Shown here piece after piece: positions 1-8,988 of a DNA stretch of 64,000 nucleotides. Source of the stretch: a bacterium C-53. Its GTDB lineage: Bacteria > Bacillota > Clostridia > Lachnospirales > Lachnospiraceae. The stretch's first letter is position 1. Each line of letters begins with the position of its first letter. The notes below the pieces were generated by a model. That model did no database searches. It saw only the letters and a list, made by a program, of their open reading frames with translations, and was not told the DNA's origin. The translations under genes and the position numbers were made by a program. Where the stretch lies: positions 62,001-126,000 of the forward strand of contig RAZD01000003.1 of NCBI GenBank assembly GCA_003612525.1, written 5' to 3'.

Positions 1-1
1 G

Positions 2-340
2 ATTCTGTTGCTGTTTATAGGGGGTAAAATGCTTATTGACGGTATTAAACCCAAAAGCGATGAAACAGAAAAGCAAAAAACAGGAACCGCATACCTCTTA
101 TTACAAGGCATTGCCACTTCCATTGACGCCCTGTCCGTTGGATTTGCGATTGCAGAATATGCCTTCCTTATGGCCATTGTATGTGCACTTATTATTTCAG
201 TCGTGACCTTCGCAGTCTGCATGGCAGGACTAATGATCGGAAAGAAATTCGGCACTAAATTTTCAGGCAAAGCTGCTATGTTGGGAGGAATGATTCTGAT
301 TGTGATCGGCCTCGAAATATTCATATCAGAGGTATTTTAA
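2..340 (+). CDS. mntP: Manganese efflux pump MntP, C-terminal part
   Basis: The reading frame is open from base 2, so the gene begins before the window and only about the last 112 residues are visible. They hold three hydrophobic segments and the MntP-type motif ATSIDALSVG with its membrane-embedded acidic residue, followed by a Gly/Met-rich helix and a last helix ending in ISEVF. MntP exports Mn(II) across the cytoplasmic membrane. A yybP-ykoY riboswitch often precedes this gene but would lie outside the window. No clear terminator follows; the weak CTGCTG/CAGCAG hairpin near 382-404 has no T-run. Confidence 0.85.
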   Translation: MLLLFIGGKMLIDGIKPKSDETEKQKTGTAYLLLQGIATSIDALSVGFAIAEYAFLMAIVCALIISVVTFAVCMAGLMIGKKFGTKFSGKAAMLGGMILIVIGLEIFISEVF

Positions 341-489
341 ACAGTACAAAAGTCAGAAATTCCTGCTTTCATACGATCTTATCTGCTGCTGATTCCCGGC
401 AGCAGGTATTCATAGAAGATATGCCGCTTTTCATGCAATCTCTGACATAATGACATCCACACATCTTCCGGAATTTGTACCACTGTTTG

Positions 490-861
490 TCATTGCGTCT
501 CTATCAGCTTCTGTATTGCCTCTTCCTTTGTCGCCGTAAAAAAGAAATCCTTTCCATGATTTGATTCATAGATAAAATCTTTCAAAGGCTTACTGGTATA
601 TTTCGAATAATCGCCATACACGGCGCATTTTACATGATAGTTGATATATTTTTGAAGTATTTCTCCCGCAATCCCTGTGCTTAAAATGAAAAACTCTTCA
701 CATACTGCCGTTTTATCAATTACAATTCTGTCCGCACCTGTTTCGTATCGTACGGTCATTGCCAGGTCCAATGCGGTCTGTACGTCAACAATTACCTTCT
801 CATCACTGGAAACAACTGCCAGATCGGTTCCATCCATTTTCAAATATTCAATATTCATCAT
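490..861 (-). CDS. DUF4180 domain protein
   Basis: A 123-residue cytoplasmic protein matching the DUF4180 pattern from memory: an N-terminal strand pair with DLAVVSSDE, then VQTALDLAMTVRYETG, IVIDKTAVCEEFF, GEILQKYINYHVKCAVYGDYS and a C-terminal FIYESNHGKDFFF segment. The family has no established function; these proteins are often encoded beside MerR/TetR-type regulators. Two adjacent ATG codons follow a GGGAGGATA ribosome site, so the start is either of them. It stands alone, tail to tail with mntP. Confidence 0.8.
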   Translation of the reverse strand: MMNIEYLKMDGTDLAVVSSDEKVIVDVQTALDLAMTVRYETGADRIVIDKTAVCEEFFILSTGIAGEILQKYINYHVKCAVYGDYSKYTSKPLKDFIYESNHGKDFFFTATKEEAIQKLIETQ

Positions 862-1064
862 TATCCTCCCTGATTTCTAATGCAGTACAAATTCCAGATA
901 AACACATAGTTTACATAAAAAAAGGCCGCCCGTCAAGCATATTGGACGGATTGATTTTCATAGATGAAAGCTATCTGTCAGACTGGGAGTATTTAGATCG
1001 GATGTCCTACAGGAAACCTTGCAGTTACATATTTCCTGTTGTTTTCGTACAAGTCGTGCAAATT

Positions 1065-1913
1065 TCACTCAAAAAACATCCGAATCTTCTCTCCTGCCGC
1101 TTTCCCGCCACAGTAAACAAAATTAAATTCCCCGCTGATTTTCATATCCTCCACTTCAAAAACACAGAGATTTTCACGACTATTTACAATCGGAGCATAT
1201 GCAAAAGTAACTGCATTCTGCCGGATGACAAGATCTGTGAGCACACTGAAATTCCCTACGGAAATCACGCGCTGAAAACACTCAAGAGAAAATCCCCTGT
1301 CCGTCACTGCCTGCTCCAGAAGCGCTCTCGTTCCGGACCCCCGTTCCCGCACAATAAGAGTTTCCGAAAACAGTCTTTCCAGAGGAATCTGCCTGCCTGC
1401 AAATTCATGACTGCGAGAACAGATTCCAACAAAATTCTCCTTTTTAAAAAGATGGTAAGAATGCCGCCTCTTATCAAAAACACCTTCCACGACAGCGAAA
1501 TCAAGTTCTGAATTTTCAAGCATTTTCAGGAGGTTCGCCGTATTGTCGATGATCAGGTTCAGACTATGATTTTCCTCCGACAGAAAATGATTCGCCGTAT
1601 CACTCAGCACAAATTCACCAATTGTCTTTGTCGCGCCTACATTCAATGTAACCCGATATGTATTTTCAAAAGCCCGCCTCACGTCATGCTCCTCAGAGGC
1701 GACGCAGTCGGCATATTTCTTTAAGAGTTCACCTTCTTTTGTCCTTGTCAAAGACTTCCCGTTATACTCAAATAATTTTACGCCGTAATATTTTTCAAGA
1801 TACTGAATATGCTGTGTTACACCTGGCTGCGTCATATTCAGCAGTTCCGCTGTTTTTCTGTAATTCATCTCATTGTACAGCGTACGAAAAGTTATCATAC
1901 GAAAATCAAGCAT
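1065..1913 (-). CDS. LysR-family transcriptional regulator
   Basis: A 282-residue LysR-type regulator. Residues 1-60 form the winged helix-turn-helix (YRKTAELLNMTQPGVTQHI), followed by the linker helix and a periplasmic-binding-like effector domain (LNVGATKTIGEFVL... ERGSGTRALLEQ). I take the ATG after GAGGTG at 1913 as the start rather than the TTG four codons upstream. It is divergent from the sulfur-enzyme fusion at 2021; the 107-bp gap carries two copies of a 15-bp AT-rich repeat, so it probably controls that enzyme and perhaps itself. The ligand is unknown; a sulfur compound is only an inference from context. Confidence 0.88.
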   Translation of the reverse strand: MLDFRMITFRTLYNEMNYRKTAELLNMTQPGVTQHIQYLEKYYGVKLFEYNGKSLTRTKEGELLKKYADCVASEEHDVRRAFENTYRVTLNVGATKTIGEFVLSDTANHFLSEENHSLNLIIDNTANLLKMLENSELDFAVVEGVFDKRRHSYHLFKKENFVGICSRSHEFAGRQIPLERLFSETLIVRERGSGTRALLEQAVTDRGFSLECFQRVISVGNFSVLTDLVIRQNAVTFAYAPIVNSRENLCVFEVEDMKISGEFNFVYCGGKAAGEKIRMFFE

Positions 1914-1930
1914 ACTGCACCTCAATATTA

Positions 1931-1976
1931 TTTAATATTATCATTCTATAATAAATAATAATTTAATATTATCATT
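1931..1976. promoter_or_regulatory. Paired direct repeats, probable LysR operator
   Basis: TTTAATATTATCATT occurs at 1931-1945 and again at 1962-1976, an offset of 31 bp, about three helical turns. Each copy contains the palindrome TAATATTA. They sit between the divergent LysR gene and the fusion enzyme, as expected for a LysR tetramer site. That they bind this regulator is inference. Confidence 0.55.
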
Positions 1977-2020
1977 AAAATATGATAGAATCAAATAAAA
2001 ATATACAAAGGAGATTTTTC

Positions 2021-4573
2021 ATGAAAACTGTGATTATCGGCGGTGTGGCAGCCGGAACGAAAGTAGCCGCGAAACTTAAGAGGGAGAAACCTCATGATGA
2101 AGTTGTCATCTATACAAAGTCAACCGATATTTCCTACGCAGGATGCGGACTGCCCTACTACATCGGCGGCGCAATCGCAACAGAAGATGAATTAATCGTC
2201 AACACCCCGCAAAAATATACGGGATTAACAGGCGCTATTGTACATACGGACAGCGAAGTCACAAAAATAAACCCCGCCGATAAAACGGTTTTCGTAAACG
2301 GCGAAACCGTTTCCTATGACAACCTCGTGATTGCATCCGGCGCTTTCCCGATCATTCCGAATCTGCCGGGCGCTGATCTGCAGGGCATCTTCAAAGTCAG
2401 GACACCGCAAGACGCAATCGCCGCAAGAAAATACGCCGAGGATAACAACTGCCGCAAAGCAGTCGTAGTCGGCGGAGGCTTCATCGGACTCGAAGTTGCG
2501 GAAAATCTCATGTCAAAGGGAATGTCGGTCACAGTGATCGATATGGCCGATCAGCTGATGCCAAATATTTTTGATTATGATATGGCGGATTATCTGAGGC
2601 GGAAGCTCACAGAAAGCGGTATGCGCATTTTGACGAAAAGCGCTTTGCAGGAAATAGGCGGCGAGACAAAAGTCACCTCCGTGAAGACCAGTTCCGGCAG
2701 TCTTCCCTGTGATCTGCTGATTCTTGCAATCGGTATCCGCCCTGCCACTGCTTTTCTTGAAGGAACAGGCCTCGAAACAGAACGCGGTCTGATTCTGACC
2801 GATGAATGCCAGAGAACAAACCTGCCGGATATTTATGCTGTCGGCGACTGCGCTATGGTGAAAAACCGCATCACAGGCAAGAAGCAGTGGTCCGCAATGG
2901 GTTCCACCGCAAATATTGCAGGAAGGGCGCTCGCGCTCAATTTAAGCGGTGAAGAAACCCATTACAAAGGAGTTCTCGGCACTGGTGTCGTAAAGCTCTC
3001 CCATACGCTCTGCGCAGCCAAAACCGGCCTCACCGAAGCGGCTGCAAAGGAAAGCGGATACGATGTCGTCTGCGTCACCTGTGTGAACGACGATAAGGCG
3101 CATTATTATCCTGATTCCTCCTTCTTCATCACAAAACTGATCGCAGATAAGACCACAAGAAAGCTTCTGGGCGCCCAGATCATCGGAAGCGGCAGTGTGG
3201 ACAAAATGGCGGATATCGCCGTTGTCGGCATATCAATGGGCATCAAGGCGGACGACTATATTACTATGGACTTTGCCTACGCACCGCCCTTCTCCACAGC
3301 CATTCATCCGTTTGCTGCGGCCTGCTCTATCCTTGCAAATAAGATGGACGAGAGACTTGTCACCTTTACGCCCTCCGAATACGCCGAAGGCGCGGCAAAA
3401 GACTACACGCTGATCGACTGCCATCCGGCTCCCACAATTCCGGGCGCTCCCTGGATAAGTCTTGCCAAATTAGATAACCTGGCATATGACAAAGACGCAA
3501 AACTGCTCCTGGCATGCGCAAGAGGAAAGAGAAGCTACCTGCTTCAGAATAAGCTGCGAAGCATGGGCTATGAGAACACCCGCGTACTCGAAGCAGGCGC
3601 CACTTTCAATGTCATTAAAAAGGCGCTTCCAGCGGGCGAAAAACTTCCTCCCGAAGAAATCAAAAGGGTCAAAGCGCTTGGCTGTCTGCAGGATAAACGC
3701 TTCAACGATGTCTTTAATGTACGCATCATCACGAAAAACGGAAAAATCACTTCCGAAGAACACCGCGCAGTGGCGGAAGCGGCAGAACGCTTCGGCAGCG
3801 GAGAGGTGACAATGACCAGCAGGCTTACGCTCGAAATTCAGGGTGTAAAATATGAGAAGCTGGACGACTTGTTTGCATTTGTCGCGCAAAAGGGCCTGGA
3901 AACAGGCGGCACCGGGTCACTTGTCCGCCCTGTCGTTTCCTGCAAAGGCACCACCTGTCAGTACGGACTGATTGATACATTCGGACTCAGTGAAAAAATT
4001 CATGAACGATTCTACAAAGGCTATCACGATGTCGTTCTTCCTCATAAATTCAAGATTGCGGTTGGAGGATGTCCGAACAACTGCGTAAAACCGGACTTAA
4101 ATGACCTCGGCATTGTCGGTCAGATGGTTCCCCGGTTCGACCTTGCAAAATGCAAAGGCTGTAAAAAATGTCAGGTAGAAACAGCCTGTCCAATCAAAAT
4201 CGCAGGCGTTCAGAATGACATCCTGCATGTCGATATGGAAGCCTGCAACCATTGCGGCAGGTGCCGGAGCAAGTGTCCGTTCGGCGTGACTGAAGAATAC
4301 ATAAATGGTTACAGAATCTACATCGGCGGCAGATGGGGCAAGAAAATTGCAAACGGGCAGCCGCTCTCCAGAATCTTCACAAGTGAGGAGGAAGTCCTCG
4401 ACACCGTGGAGAAGGCAATCCTTCTGTTCCGAAATGAAGGCATCACAGGCGAACGATTTGCCGATACGGTTGCAAGACTTGGCTTTTCCTATGTGGAAGA
4501 CAAATTATTAAACGGCGAGATGAAGAAAGAAGAAGTTCTGGCCAAACAGGTAAAAGGCGGCGCAACCTGCTAA
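2021..4573 (+). CDS. Fusion: CoA-disulfide/persulfide reductase, rhodanese, siroheme sulfite reductase-like, 2[4Fe-4S] ferredoxin
   Basis: An 850-residue protein starting at the ATG 7 nt after AAAGGAG; an earlier in-frame ATG at 1982 lacks such a site. Residues 1-440 are a flavin disulfide reductase of the CoADR/Nox/Npsr type with GGVAAG, redox Cys42 in SYAGCGLPYY and the FAD motif IYAVGDCA. About 450-535 is a rhodanese domain with Cys499 in the loop CARGKR. About 540-700 is a sulfite/nitrite reductase half-module with C641-x4-C646 and C684-x3-C688, the ligand pattern for a siroheme-coupled [4Fe-4S] cluster. About 710-760 is a two-cluster ferredoxin (CKGCKKC...CP and CNHCGRC...CP). The parts could pass electrons from NAD(P)H to an S-S or S-O substrate. 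Known relatives: Npsr reduces persulfides; sulfite reductases make sulfide. The actual substrate is not determined here. Confidence 0.85.
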   Translation: MKTVIIGGVAAGTKVAAKLKREKPHDEVVIYTKSTDISYAGCGLPYYIGGAIATEDELIVNTPQKYTGLTGAIVHTDSEVTKINPADKTVFVNGETVSYDNLVIASGAFPIIPNLPGADLQGIFKVRTPQDAIAARKYAEDNNCRKAVVVGGGFIGLEVAENLMSKGMSVTVIDMADQLMPNIFDYDMADYLRRKLTESGMRILTKSALQEIGGETKVTSVKTSSGSLPCDLLILAIGIRPATAFLEGTGLETERGLILTDECQRTNLPDIYAVGDCAMVKNRITGKKQWSAMGSTANIAGRALALNLSGEETHYKGVLGTGVVKLSHTLCAAKTGLTEAAAKESGYDVVCVTCVNDDKAHYYPDSSFFITKLIADKTTRKLLGAQIIGSGSVDKMADIAVVGISMGIKADDYITMDFAYAPPFSTAIHPFAAACSILANKMDERLVTFTPSEYAEGAAKDYTLIDCHPAPTIPGAPWISLAKLDNLAYDKDAKLLLACARGKRSYLLQNKLRSMGYENTRVLEAGATFNVIKKALPAGEKLPPEEIKRVKALGCLQDKRFNDVFNVRIITKNGKITSEEHRAVAEAAERFGSGEVTMTSRLTLEIQGVKYEKLDDLFAFVAQKGLETGGTGSLVRPVVSCKGTTCQYGLIDTFGLSEKIHERFYKGYHDVVLPHKFKIAVGGCPNNCVKPDLNDLGIVGQMVPRFDLAKCKGCKKCQVETACPIKIAGVQNDILHVDMEACNHCGRCRSKCPFGVTEEYINGYRIYIGGRWGKKIANGQPLSRIFTSEEEVLDTVEKAILLFRNEGITGERFADTVARLGFSYVEDKLLNGEMKKEEVLAKQVKGGATC

Positions 4574-4583
4574 TCCATAATTT

Positions 4584-4612
4584 CAGCCCGGTTGCTACCG
4601 GGCTGGCTTTTT
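4584..4612 (+). terminator. Rho-independent terminator of the fusion enzyme
   Basis: Perfect 8-bp stem CAGCCCGG/CCGGGCTG with a 6-nt loop, followed by GCTTTTT, 10 bp after the stop codon of the fusion gene. It separates this gene from the ABC importer operon. Confidence 0.85.
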
Positions 4613-4662
4613 GCACTGTCACAACAGACAGTCCCTGAAAAACAGAACATTGGAGAAAACGT

Positions 4663-5592
4663 ATGAAAAAATTATTAAAGACACTCATTTTTTTCCTGCT
4701 GCCCGTAAGCATCCTCTGTGGCTGCGGAAAAAAAGCGGAATCAGAAAAGACCGGCTATACTTTTACCGACGATCTGGACCGCACAGTGACCGTATCTTCT
4801 TATGAGAAAACAGCAGCGCTTCTTGGAAGCTATGCAGATGTCTGGATGCTCGCAGGCGGCACTGTCTGCGCATCTGCCGATGATGCCTGGTATGACTTCC
4901 ATTTAGATCTTCCCGAAGACGCTGTAAATCTTGGGAAGACAAAAAGTCTGAGTCTGGAAAAGCTCCTGAGTGCACAGCCCGACTTTGTTATTGCAAGCAC
5001 AAACACGCCTCAACACCTGGAATGGCAGAAGAATCTTGAGGATGCCGACATAACCGTTGCCTATTTTGATGTATCGGACTTTGACGATTACTTAAGAATG
5101 CTTAAAATCTGCACCGATATCACTGGAGATTCGGAGGCATATGAAACACACGGAACCCGTCTTCAAAAGCAGATTGATGAAATCCTTGACAGAAATGAAG
5201 GCAAGCCCGCTCAGACTGTACTCGTCCTCCGCGCATCCGCCTCCTTTATCCGTGCGAAAAACAGCGATGGAACCGTGCTCGGCACGATGCTGAAAGATTT
5301 CGGCTGCAAAAATATTGCAGACGATGATGATACACTTCTGGAAAATTTAAGCATTGAAAGCATTGCGCTCCAAAATCCTGATAAAATATTCTTTATTCCT
5401 TCCGGCGACGATATCGAAGGCATGGAGAAAAACGTTGAAACCATGTTCCGCGAAAATCCTCTCTGGGGTGAACTTGACGCCGTAAAAAATAAAACCGTTT
5501 ACTACATGGAAAAAAGGCTTTACGGCTTTAAGCCAAACGCATACTGGGCAGAAGCATATGAAAAACTGGAGGATATTCTATATGCAGAATAA
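4663..5592 (+). CDS. ABC importer substrate-binding lipoprotein (iron/cobalamin/heme class)
   Basis: A 309-residue type III periplasmic-binding protein. Residues 1-21 are a lipoprotein signal (KKLLKTLIFFLLPVSILCGC) with the lipobox Cys at 21. The mature part opens with TFTDDLDRTVTV, typical of FecB/BtuF-like proteins, and has the SLEKLLSAQPDFVIAS strand that closes the N-lobe. It would sit on the outer face of the membrane and pass substrate to the permease that follows with an 11-nt overlap. The substrate cannot be read from sequence; iron or a corrinoid/heme would suit the neighbouring siroheme/[4Fe-4S] enzyme (inference). Confidence 0.88.
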   Translation: MKKLLKTLIFFLLPVSILCGCGKKAESEKTGYTFTDDLDRTVTVSSYEKTAALLGSYADVWMLAGGTVCASADDAWYDFHLDLPEDAVNLGKTKSLSLEKLLSAQPDFVIASTNTPQHLEWQKNLEDADITVAYFDVSDFDDYLRMLKICTDITGDSEAYETHGTRLQKQIDEILDRNEGKPAQTVLVLRASASFIRAKNSDGTVLGTMLKDFGCKNIADDDDTLLENLSIESIALQNPDKIFFIPSGDDIEGMEKNVETMFRENPLWGELDAVKNKTVYYMEKRLYGFKPNAYWAEAYEKLEDILYAE

Positions 5593-6583
5593 CACCTCAA
5601 ATTTCAGGCTTCTGTTTACAGGAAGCCTGCTTCTCTGCGCGGCCGTCGCCTGTTTCAGCATTTGTCTGGGTGCTGTCACTTTCAGCCCCTGCGAAGTGAT
5701 TCTTGCGCTCTTTCAAAAAGGCGAGCCGATGAATCTCAATATTCTGAAATATGCGCGGCTGCCCCGCACGACTGCCTGCCTTATGGGAGGCGCCGCTCTG
5801 TCCGTGTCAGGCGCCGTTCTTCAGAATGTTCTCGCAAATAAACTGGCGTCTCCGGGCATCATCGGGGTAAATGCAGGGGCTGGTCTCGGAGTCACGATTT
5901 GCTGTGCCTTCGGCGTTATGTATGGCTGGCCAGTATCGGTATCCGCATTTCTGGGAAGCCTCGCCACCGTTATCATTATTTCTATCTTCTCAGGCAGAAC
6001 AGGTGCATCAAAAACAACTGTTATTTTAGGCGGCGTAGCCCTGAACAGCATGCTGAACGCATTCTCGGAATCCATTACGGTGCTGAACCCAGATGTCGCC
6101 GTTCTGACGACAGAATTCCGCGTAGGCGGGTTTTCGGCAGTCTCCATGCAGAAACTGCTTCCGGCATCCGCATTTATTTTTACTGCGCTTATTCTCCTTT
6201 TTACACTCTTTAATGAACTTGATGTTTTGACACTTGGCGATGAAAGCGCACAAAGCGTAGGCCTTCCCGCAAAAAGATACAGGGTTCTGTTTCTGATTTT
6301 AGCGGCGCTTCTTGCCGGGAGCGCGGTGAGTTTTTCCGGCCTTCTTGGTTTCATCGGTCTGATCGTGCCGCATTTTGTGCGAAAAATCACCGGAAATGAA
6401 AGCCGACGCCTTCTGCCGCTCTGTGCCGTAACCGGCGCTGCCTTTCTCACTCTATGTGATCTTATCGCAAGGCTTTTATTCATGCCATATGAACTTCCGG
6501 TTGGAATCCTGATGGCGGTAATCGGAGGTCCGGCATTTGTCTGGCTGCTTCTGAAGATGAAAGGAGGACACAGAAATGGTTGA
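5582..6583 (+). CDS. FecCD-family ABC importer permease
   Basis: A 333-residue, roughly ten-helix permease. FecCD signatures: RLPRTTACLMGGAALSVSGAVLQ, NKLASPGIIGVNAGAGLG and the coupling-helix region GLIVPHFVRKITG. The start is the ATG at 5582, seven nt after GGAGG inside the end of the binding-protein gene, rather than an upstream in-frame ATG at 5558. It overlaps the ATPase gene by 8 nt, so the three genes form a translationally coupled operon. Confidence 0.9.
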   Translation: MQNNTSNFRLLFTGSLLLCAAVACFSICLGAVTFSPCEVILALFQKGEPMNLNILKYARLPRTTACLMGGAALSVSGAVLQNVLANKLASPGIIGVNAGAGLGVTICCAFGVMYGWPVSVSAFLGSLATVIIISIFSGRTGASKTTVILGGVALNSMLNAFSESITVLNPDVAVLTTEFRVGGFSAVSMQKLLPASAFIFTALILLFTLFNELDVLTLGDESAQSVGLPAKRYRVLFLILAALLAGSAVSFSGLLGFIGLIVPHFVRKITGNESRRLLPLCAVTGAAFLTLCDLIARLLFMPYELPVGILMAVIGGPAFVWLLLKMKGGHRNG

Positions 6584-7334
6584 AATCCGAAACCTGTCGG
6601 CGGGCTACGGAAAGGAAGAAATCCTGCACGAGATTCATTTTACCGCAAAGAATGGCAGAATCACAACGATCATTGGAAAGAACGGCTGTGGAAAAAGCAC
6701 GCTCTTAAAGACGATTTCCGGAATCCTTCCGGCCTCCGGCGGAGAGATTCTGATAAACGGAAAACAGATTACAGGTCTCACGCCAACCAACCGGGCAAAA
6801 CTGGCGGCTTACCTTTCACAAGGCAAAAACACGCCGGATATCACAGCAGGGAGAATGATTCTGCATGGCCGGTTTCCCTATCTTTCTTATCCGCGTAAAT
6901 ATAAGAAATACGACTACGAAGCTGCTGAGGCGGCAATGGCAAAGATGGGCATCTCTGCTCTCTCGGACAAGCCCGTAGCAGAGCTTTCCGGCGGTACACG
7001 TCAGAAGGTCTACATTGCAATGGCCCTCGCACAATGTTCACCGGTTATTTTGATGGACGAACCGACCTCCTACCTTGACATCGGTCAACAGATGAAATTC
7101 GGGAGAATTGTAAAAGAACTCGCAGGAAACGGCAAAACCGTCGTCCTGGTGCTGCATGACCTTCTGTTTGCCCTAAAACTGTCAGACTGCATCTGTGTGA
7201 TGGAAAACGGCAAAATCACAATGCAGGATTCACCGGAAAGAATCTTAAACAGCGGCATTATCAAAACGCTGTACGGTATCGAAGTCAAAGCACTCGACAC
7301 GCCTGAAGGAAAACAGTATTATTATGAGATGTAA
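6576..7334 (+). CDS. FecE-type ABC importer ATPase
   Basis: A 252-residue ATPase with Walker A GKNGCGKST (about residues 33-41), Q-loop AYLSQGKN, signature LSGGTRQKV, Walker B VILMDEP and H-loop VLHD. The subunit powers import by the FecCD permease encoded upstream. The C-terminal YGIEVKALDTPEG piece is usual in siderophore/cobalamin importer ATPases. Last gene of the operon; a strong hairpin follows at 7375. Confidence 0.92.
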   Translation: MVEIRNLSAGYGKEEILHEIHFTAKNGRITTIIGKNGCGKSTLLKTISGILPASGGEILINGKQITGLTPTNRAKLAAYLSQGKNTPDITAGRMILHGRFPYLSYPRKYKKYDYEAAEAAMAKMGISALSDKPVAELSGGTRQKVYIAMALAQCSPVILMDEPTSYLDIGQQMKFGRIVKELAGNGKTVVLVLHDLLFALKLSDCICVMENGKITMQDSPERILNSGIIKTLYGIEVKALDTPEGKQYYYEM

Positions 7335-7374
7335 ACAGACAGGACCCATTCTTATACACAGGATACACATAACC

Positions 7375-7400
7375 AGAGAGGGGGTTTTCACCCCCTCTCT
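7375..7400. terminator. Strong hairpin between convergent genes
   Basis: A perfect 10-bp stem AGAGAGGGGG/CCCCCTCTCT with loop TTTTCA lies between the ends of the importer operon and the GH1 gene. Neither side has a long T-run, so it may act as a processing or Rho-assisted end rather than a classical terminator. Confidence 0.5.
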
Positions 7401-7442
7401 GCTAAAAATTTATACATTTCACTTAACAAAAATCCATTTTAT

Positions 7443-8879
<1,437 letters not shown>

Positions 8880-8916
8880 TTACCCCATTTCTGCGCCACT
8901 CTCTGCACATAACGAG

Positions 8917-8974
8917 TTTGTGACAAGCAGCGCGCCGACACAAATCTCGCGATTGAAAATTTTAATTTTCAATC
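8917..8974. repeat. Intercistronic hairpin element, copy 1
   Basis: Contains arms GATTGAAAAT (8951-8960) and ATTTTCAATC (8965-8974), preceded by CACAAATCTCGCG. A related element with the same CACAAAT-n4-CGATTGAAAA core is at 43723-43779. Both lie between two genes of a minus-strand PTS/GH1 operon, just upstream of a GH1 gene. It may stabilise or process the mRNA; it could also be a dispersed genomic repeat. Confidence 0.55.
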
Positions 8975-8988
8975 TTTCTCCTCTACCA

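Noticed and set aside
759-1511. 250-residue plus-strand frame
   Set aside because: Antisense to the LysR gene; composition unnatural and no ribosome site.
5821-6483. 220-residue minus-strand frame inside the permease
   Set aside because: Shadow of the FecCD permease; Arg/Ser/Thr-rich translation without domain features.
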